In this document: positions 58,352 through 64,000 of the stretch, piece after piece
Layout: each line of letters opens with the position of its first letter
Position numbering within the stretch: position 1 is the first letter of the stretch
Assembly (NCBI GenBank): GCA_047967505.1
Contig: CM106538.1
DNA from: Dipteris shenzhenensis
Taxonomy: Eukaryota; Polypodiophyta; Polypodiopsida; Gleicheniales
DNA: 64,000 nt
Strand: one strand, 5' to 3'
Position numbers and translations under genes: made by a program
Notes under the pieces: model-generated
Told to the model about the DNA's origin: nothing
Seen by the model: only the letters and a program-made list of their open reading frames with translations
The model's database searches: none

Positions 58352-59197
58352 GAGAAGGTCTAACCCAGATATTGGGCAGTGTCTTTCTCTCTTACAAGGC
58401 AAAAAATAACTGAAAGGCTTCCAAAATATAAGCACTTGATGTAGCAAAAACTAGTGACCAATATTCAATCAATGATGCTTTTTCTTACATATTTCATAGA
58501 GGTGGCTTAAAATGAGAACTTTCCAATCAAAACCAGGTATAGCAATTCAAAGCACAACTGAAGCTACACTGTACTGATGTTATTGAAAGTTTCAAAAAAA
58601 CAGAAATGCTAGAATAGCATCTTATGTAGCATCATCTTCAAAAAGCTTGTCAAAACTATCAAAACCAAAAGGCTGAAATTGGAGGGCTTGTAGCTTACTC
58701 TTCAGAGCAAAGGAAAAGGGGGTTTTTGAGGCAAAAGAGAGTTGATATACCACAGAAGGTCCTCTGGGAAGAAGAGGTGCAAAAACGCATCAGAACTCCA
58801 TAGCTTGCCCCTTCAAAGTCGACTGGTTTTTCATTGATTTCTCCTTGAATATGCAGCCATTACTACTCAGATTTCAGCACAAGATAGCCCAAGGCATGGA
58901 AAATCTACCCCTGAAAGGAATTAGAGGAAGATGAAGTATGCTGAGAGAAAACGCAGAAGCAAAAGTCGACGATCTTCGTGTAATGGTGACAAAACGAGGG
59001 CGTCTTTCTTCAATTCCTTTCAACCAGGGGTTCGCCCCTTTGAGGTAGATCTCCAGCAGGAAGGGCATGGGAAATGGTTGAGAACCGGAGGAGAACAAGC
59101 TTAAGCAAACTTTGGGAAGAAGAGGAAGAGATGGTGAAGAAGAAGATGAAGAAGAAGATGATGAAGTGGCAGAAATGGGCTCAAGGGGGATCAAAGG

Positions 59198-59209
59198 GCT
59201 CTGATACCA
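59198..59209 (-). other. primer-binding site of gag-only element
   Basis: TGGTATCAGAGC on the minus strand directly abuts the LTR, the same initiator-Met primer as the other copia elements here. Confidence 0.9.
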
Positions 59210-59496
59210 TGTTGGTAAATTGAAAGGAAAGCAAAGAGTGGACACAAACTCAGAATACTTGCATTATAGAATGAAGAAGAGTGAGGTCCTTAAGTAGGCA
59301 CCTCATACATGCTCACTGACATCACTGATGACTTCAGAGCTCCACAATCATCTCCTCAATCTGCTCCTAGATTCTCTCAATCATCCTATGTGGCTTTCCA
59401 CCACCTAACTGTGCTTATGGGCACCTAACTATGCCTCTAGCACTCACACATAGAAACCAAGGTGTGCCTGAGGCATACACCTTGAGATATCCCACA
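59210..59496 (-). repeat. gag-only element 5' LTR
   Basis: The LTR is 287 bp, nearly identical to the 3' LTR. Confidence 0.95.
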
Positions 59497-59501
59497 AGCA
59501 T

Positions 59502-59810
59502 TAGTGCCATTTCTCTATGTGGGTTTGGGAGGAATGGCACTGGTGCCATTCTCCATAAACCCACATGGAGATTGGCACTAGTGCCAATGTCCATAGGAAA
59601 GCCAGACTCACATGGAAAACGGCACCGGTGCCATTCTCCACAATCCCACATTGAGAATGGCACTACTGCCATTCTTCCCCACTACAAGGACATCTTTGTT
59701 GTTCTTATGAAATTCTTTGGTTGTGGCTTGTTCATAATTTATTTACCTATAATCGTAATGACATGGGATGGCTATCAAATGCGGGGACAAGGTCATGATG
59801 ATGGTGGGGA
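59502..59810. repeat. palindromic repeat array, end of right block
   Basis: The array resumes with CACTGGTGCCATTCTCC and ends near 59680. A partial copy of the larger unit (GGACAAGGTCATGATGATGG) follows to about 59810. Confidence 0.9.
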
Positions 59811-59876
59811 ATAAAGTGGTTGGAATTGGTGTAGTGTGTGCAATAGATCCGGAGGGTCGAGGCCTACTGTAGAGGT

Positions 59877-60449
59877 GTGAAGATTGGGGCAGAAAATGTA
59901 TCGGTGATAATGGAGAAGTCTATCAATAGTAACATGCTCTTGCCATTTCCCACTATGGATGCAGTGCTTATTAGTGAGGCACTTTGGAGTGTTGTTAAGT
60001 GGTCTAAGGGCTCTCTAAAACATGTTGGTGATTCTTTAGATGATCCTATGACTCAAGAAGGCAGACAAAGTGAGCCTGAGCCACCTTATGTTGAGGCATT
60101 GCAAGTTTCTTCATTGAAAATGAAAATTTCATTTGTGAATCTTGGAAAGAAAAAGATTGTCTTGTGGGATGAGAGCAAAACAAAGACCATGGGGGAAGGT
60201 GTGATCTTGTATGTTTTCCCAGGTGACTCTATAAACTTTGACCTATTGGGTAACGATTGCATTGGTGTGGGTATTGAAAAGAAAGAAAAAATTACAAGAA
60301 GTGGGTCTTCTATGCAAGATGCTAGCTCTCTCAACCTAGTTAAGTGTCCCATCAAGCAGATTACCTTACTTGATGGAAGCCCATTGCAACAATATGTGCC
60401 CATGGACCAGTTGCTGGCATGGATGAGGTGGTCAATGATCGAATGTTGA
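59877..60449 (+). pseudogene. unrecognised ORF upstream of DUF7869-like relic
   Basis: This is a 190-residue frame with normal composition. It contains a segment, VLWDESKTKTMGEGVILYV, that resembles in style the small beta domains found near plant transposases, but I cannot name the family. It overlaps the next frame by about 30 bases out of register, so the two may have been one gene now broken or spliced. Confidence 0.4.
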
Positions 60450-61560
60450 AAAGGGGTGATCCATCTTCAAAGAAAAGAAGGTACACTTTCATTAATAAGG
60501 TGCCTAAACAAAGAGACCCGAAGTGTGTCATGGATGCCATGACAACTTCCATTGCAAGGGCTACATACACATGTACGAATTTGTTGCTGTCAAATACAAG
60601 AGAAAACCCACCCTCTTCAGAGGGAAGTGTTGTTGTTGAGCCACCATACCAAAAGTTGCCAGAGAACTTGCTACTCCAACTAGATAATTGTGGGTCTGAG
60701 AACAAAAATGTTTGCATACCTTTCTCTTCTTGTAGCAAGGGGCATTTTCAAGATAGTTCAATTGGTCTTCTTGATGGCAAGACACACCCATGAGGACATT
60801 GATGCAATGTTCAGTAGGCTCTATGAGACCTTCCAAGTGGGGACAAACATTCACTTTCCCTCATTTGATAGATACATTCAAAAAATGTACATCATCTTCA
60901 CCAACCCCATTTCTTCTTACATGGGTTCCTAACTTCAAGGATTATGTGGATTGCTACCTATGTGATGGGAAAGAAATGCTAGTTGGTCATGCAAAGCCAT
61001 TACAATTTCGATTTTGCATGCAAGGTGACAGACCTATGATGTAGTACAAGGTGCATCCAAAATCACCGAATCGGATGCCCACCACTGAAGGGGGAATTGA
61101 GCTGTGGAAGAAAGATAGTGAGGGTCGACCATTGTTGCCAACAAGTTGTCCAGATATACTGCCAATGGCTGCATTTGTGAGAAATCACTTGCAATTAATA
61201 TCTAGCATAAAGGATTACAGTAAGTTTTGGGAGAGATTTGCAAGTGGAAATAATGCATCGTATGAGTCCTACATTAGGCCAGTGATAGACTACTAGAAAA
61301 CCATGATTGTTGAGCTCGAACAAGAAAACATCTCAGAGATAGGAGTGTACAGAGACTTTTGGCCAAGAACACAATCGCCTCATGAGGAGGATGATATAGA
61401 TGCTTGCATTAATGAGTTCCAAGGCTATGAGGAATGGAATGATCACTATTGCAGGCCGCTACAAGGTAAACCAAGGGAAGAGTTTAGACCAATGGTGGAT
61501 GTTAAGCAAGGCGACTTCATCTTGGTGAGGCCATCACACCCTATATACCCCATATGACTT
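60419..61560 (+). pseudogene. DUF7869-like gene relic (possible DDE-type domain)
   Basis: Joined across frames it reads LPENLLLQLDNCGSENKN, then AYLSLLVARGIFKIVQLVFL, RHTHEDIDAMFSRLYETF, FKDYVDCYLCDGKEML and DILPMAAFVRNHLQLI. The D-N-x-x-x-ENKN and H-T-H-x-D-I-D-x-x-F boxes are what I associate with DUF7869 proteins common in non-seed plants and some animals, which look like RNase-H-fold transposase cores. Frameshifts near 60705 and 60920 and stops at 61042-61044 and 61294-61296 show decay. Function is unproven and the family call is from memory of motifs. Confidence 0.6.
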
Positions 61561-62485
61561 GGGGTTGCCGTATCAAGTGCCAAGATGTCCTAACTTTAAG
61601 AAATTATTAATTCAGTATTGGACACCATCAATTAAGAGAAAGGGGCTCACTAATGCAGATGCCTATTTTGACTACTAGAACAAGTATTGGGCATAGAATA
61701 GGTTGGATCCATAGGTATGGGAGTGTATTGATGCATTGGTCTAGTCATGGACATTAAAAGCCATAAATAGACCCAAGAAGATTAAGATTCCATGGAGTGT
61801 ATGTATCAAAGCATAGGAGAGTTTGCTTGGTATCAGAGCATAGAAAATGGTGATGATTTTCTCCCTCTTGATCTCCCAAACTTCCATTGTAATATGTGTT
61901 CTCATGTGATGTTTCTCAATTGTTGTTATCTTATCAAGGGATATTTGCATATTATTAATATGACAATTTTTAGAAGTTGTCTTTCACCACCAACAACTTT
62001 GTTTCTAGTGGTTCACTTTGCACGGTGTTTGTTAACACCACCAACTGGTGTTTATTAACACCTCAAATAAAATATACATGTTGTCCGCAAACAGTGTTTA
62101 TTAACACCACCAAATACATGATTTTCAAACTCTACCACAAATGCATGCTTTGTTTTGGTTATTATACCCAATGAAACTTTTCACAACCAATGAAGTTTTT
62201 CATAATCATTGAAATTTCCAAATATCAGCATATTCAATATTGGAAAAAATCCCACAATCAATGATTTTCCCAAATTTAATGAAACCTTTCCCAAATTTAA
62301 TGAAATCCACCCAATTTCAAAATTCCCAAAATGCAACTTTTGTCCCACTTTATCTAATACGGTGTTACAGCCATAAAAAGGCCAGTTGTGTGCATGCCAT
62401 TCAATGTGGTGACATGGAGATGTGGGGGAAGTCGATGGAGATTACGAAGAAATTCCACAAGAGCAGGCATTTCAAGGTAAAAAAA
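61561..62485. other. no recognisable gene; short GGTGTTTATTAACACC inverted repeats
   Basis: After the relic the DNA is AT-rich. Around 62020-62120 the phrases GTGTTTATTAACACC and TTAACACCACCAA recur and can pair locally. Confidence 0.4.
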
Positions 62486-62667
62486 TGACCAGTAGCATCA
62501 CTCGACGATGAGCTAGAAACCTACCTTGGTCAAGTCTCAAGTTGGGATCCTAGGTTGCCTTTCATTGCAAGAAACGGGCTAGAAACCTACCTTGGTCAAG
62601 TCTCACGTTAGGTTGCCTTTCATTGCAAGAAAAAGTTTTACTTACAACCCTCAATATTTGAATTGCC
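62486..62667 (+). repeat. two extra partial copies of the kinase 3'-flank
   Basis: 62486-62573 and 62574-62667 both repeat parts of 28616-28737 (GAGCTAGAAACCTACCTTGG, TTGCCTTTCATTGCAAGAAA), the flank just after the kinase stop codon. The second copy runs to TTTGAATTGC and is then joined to about 35 bases of palindrome-family sequence (62668-62703). Confidence 0.9.
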
Positions 62668-62703
62668 ATTCCTCCCAAACCCACATAGAGAAATGGCACT
62701 AAT

Positions 62704-63039
62704 GCATTTGACGTCTTAGCCTCAAAACAAGGAAGACTGGCTGATTTGACCAACGCCCAGCTTGACACGCCAGAGAAGATCATGCAAGCGACACGGGTGA
62801 TGAACACAGCTTTCTTGTGTGTTTTGGAAGATCCTGACTTACGGCCGTCCATGGGAACAGTTGTGCGGATGCTCGAAGGTCGAGTGCCTGGTTTGGATCT
62901 TCACCGCTCACATGTATTTCAGAGTCTTCGGTTCGCAATCAGGTTGCCGTGTCCTTTAGCCCGGACTCTGCTTAACGAAGCATTCGGTAACTTGTTTGAT
63001 GCTTCTAGTGAACCCTGTATCTCGACCCAGACTGGTTGA
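62704..63039 (+). pseudogene. duplicated C-terminus of the G-type lectin receptor kinase
   Basis: From AFDVLASKQG to the stop this encodes the last 111 residues of the kinase at 25896-28577, apparently without any amino-acid change. It starts abruptly inside the kinase domain, with no ATP-binding or catalytic part, so it is a non-functional fragment. The coding match continues into the shared 3' flank, which argues for DNA-level duplication, not a spliced or retro-copied origin. Confidence 0.93.
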
Positions 63040-63380
63040 AATCTCTACCGGCGAGTCTACTCAATACAAATTGTGATAACCAGTAACATCACCCGACGAT
63101 GAGCTAGAAACCTACCTTGGTCAAGTCTCAAGTTGGGATCATAGGTTGCCTTTCATTGCAAGAAAAAGTTTTACTTACAACCCTCAATATTTGAATTGCT
63201 TTTTTAAGAATTTCCTAATTTTAAAACTTAGCATTGCTTTTAGTTGGGGAAATGTATTTCCTAGAATTTCATACTCTCTCTTTCATAGATCCATTGAACA
63301 TGTGTATCTATTTAAATACCAGTTAAGTTTTGACATTGCCTTTTTAGTTGGATTTTTTTTTTGGGTGGCAATCCATCTCG

Positions 63381-63435
<55 letters not shown>

Positions 63436-63636
63436 TGGATAACATGTAAGCCCATGGCAAGCCACATCAATGTAGAAACTTGCAACAAAATGTACATCAA
63501 AGGACATGTATCTAGTCAACTTTATGATTACTCTAATAGTGGCACTCCTAGAGAAATTCTTTCAATCATAGAATTCCAACCACAATGCCACATAAATCTT
63601 TCCACAATGGAAGGACTCAACAATTTCAACTAACTT
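63040..63636 (+). repeat. duplicated 3' flank of the kinase gene
   Basis: This matches 28578-29124 with few substitutions. It has a longer (CT)n(CA)n tract (63378-63433) and about 34 extra bases near 63457-63492. Similarity stops at CAACTAACTT. Confidence 0.95.
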
Positions 63637-64000
63637 ATGATTGATCCCTGCTCTTTGATGCACCCAAAGACCGCTCTAGAAAAAAGATTGAACAGAATTC
63701 TTCCCTGTGATAACAATTTCAACTTTAAATGATTGATGATCCATGCTCTTTGTATGCCCCAACGACCGCTCTAGAAAGATCGAATTTCTTGGAGTTTGAG
63801 TTGCTCGGGATTGCCCAATAAGAAATGACGATAGCTTTCCAATCGTAAATCAAGATCATGGACCTTATCATTATGGAGAGATCCAATACTATCAAGCGAC
63901 ATATAGACGATTAAGAGTCATCCAGTCAAAGTAGCTCTCATCCTCTTTCCACAATTGCATAGGCCCTTTACTGTCTAAAGAGGCATCAATAGTGAGTACA
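63637..64000. other. no recognisable gene
   Basis: A phrase resembling GACCGCTCTAGAAA occurs twice (near 63670 and 63769). Otherwise nothing is recognised. Confidence 0.4.

Larger units (their letters stand above)
56856..59496 (-). mobile_element. gag-only copia-type LTR element (TR-GAG-like)
   Basis: LTRs of 288 and 287 bp start TGTTGGTAAATTG and end CCCAACA (CCCACA on the right copy). They differ at about four sites. The target duplication AGCAT lies at 56851-56855 and 59497-59501, and excision restores an array phrase. The minus strand carries a Met-tRNA primer site (59198-59209), one gag frame and a purine tract next to the left LTR. With 2641 bp in all, there is no room or sequence for protease, integrase or RT. 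It is non-autonomous. Confidence 0.95.

Noticed and set aside
33330-59690. Regularly spaced palindromic repeats resembling a CRISPR array
   Set aside because: Spacers are themselves repetitive and of variable length, repeats are degenerate, there are no cas genes and the DNA is plant nuclear.
62746-63039. Independent small kinase gene
   Set aside because: It is an apparently unchanged fragment of the kinase C-terminus with no catalytic residues and a DNA-level match into the 3' flank.

Overview
This window reads as nuclear DNA of a land plant. It holds an intronless G-type lectin receptor kinase and a dense mixture of plant transposons: Ty1/copia, Ty3/gypsy, CACTA and a hAT-like MITE. It is also rich in (CT)n and (CA)n microsatellites, and the few other coding remnants are broken. 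A non-seed plant such as a fern is a plausible source, but that is only an impression; no species can be named from the sequence. No rRNA, tRNA, CRISPR or prokaryotic operon structure was seen.

Layout. 0-2.7 kb: debris of a CACTA transposase and a gypsy polyprotein, then a microsatellite. 2.68-7.42 kb: a complete but decayed copia element (Copia-1, plus strand, 5-bp target duplication) inside a minisatellite. 7.4-16.9 kb: CA-rich repeats, a gypsy gag relic, several unrecognised broken ORFs, a SET-domain relic and a sugar-transporter pseudogene. 16.88-22.76 kb: a second full copia element (Copia-2, minus strand, 170-bp LTRs differing at 3 sites). 25.90-28.58 kb: the receptor-like kinase, the only long undamaged gene. 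29.1-30.4 kb: a truncated copia relative. 31.35-33.27 kb: a minus-strand gene relic joining an FCP1/NIF-type HAD phosphatase domain to a SET domain.

33.3-59.7 kb is dominated by a palindromic repeat family. Its core is two perfect 12-base arms, GGAGAATGGCAC and GTGCCATTCTCC, around a CA/TG centre. Into this array have jumped a 10.1-kb CACTA transposon (38615-48744, TSD AGG), a 247-bp MITE (37349-37595, TSD ATCATATG) and a 2.6-kb gag-only LTR element (56856-59496, TSD AGCAT). A second MITE copy lies inside the CACTA element. The CACTA element carries divergent TnpD-like and TnpA-like genes, three clusters of a 16-bp perfect palindrome, and about 2.7 kb of inverted-repeat array in what is probably the TnpA intron.

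59.9-64 kb holds a decayed gene with a DUF7869-like segment, and a duplicated 3' end of the receptor kinase with its downstream DNA. The nesting gives an insertion order: palindromic array first, then CACTA, MITE and gag-only element, with a MITE also landing inside CACTA. Apart from the receptor kinase, nearly all coding sequence is transposon-derived or broken.
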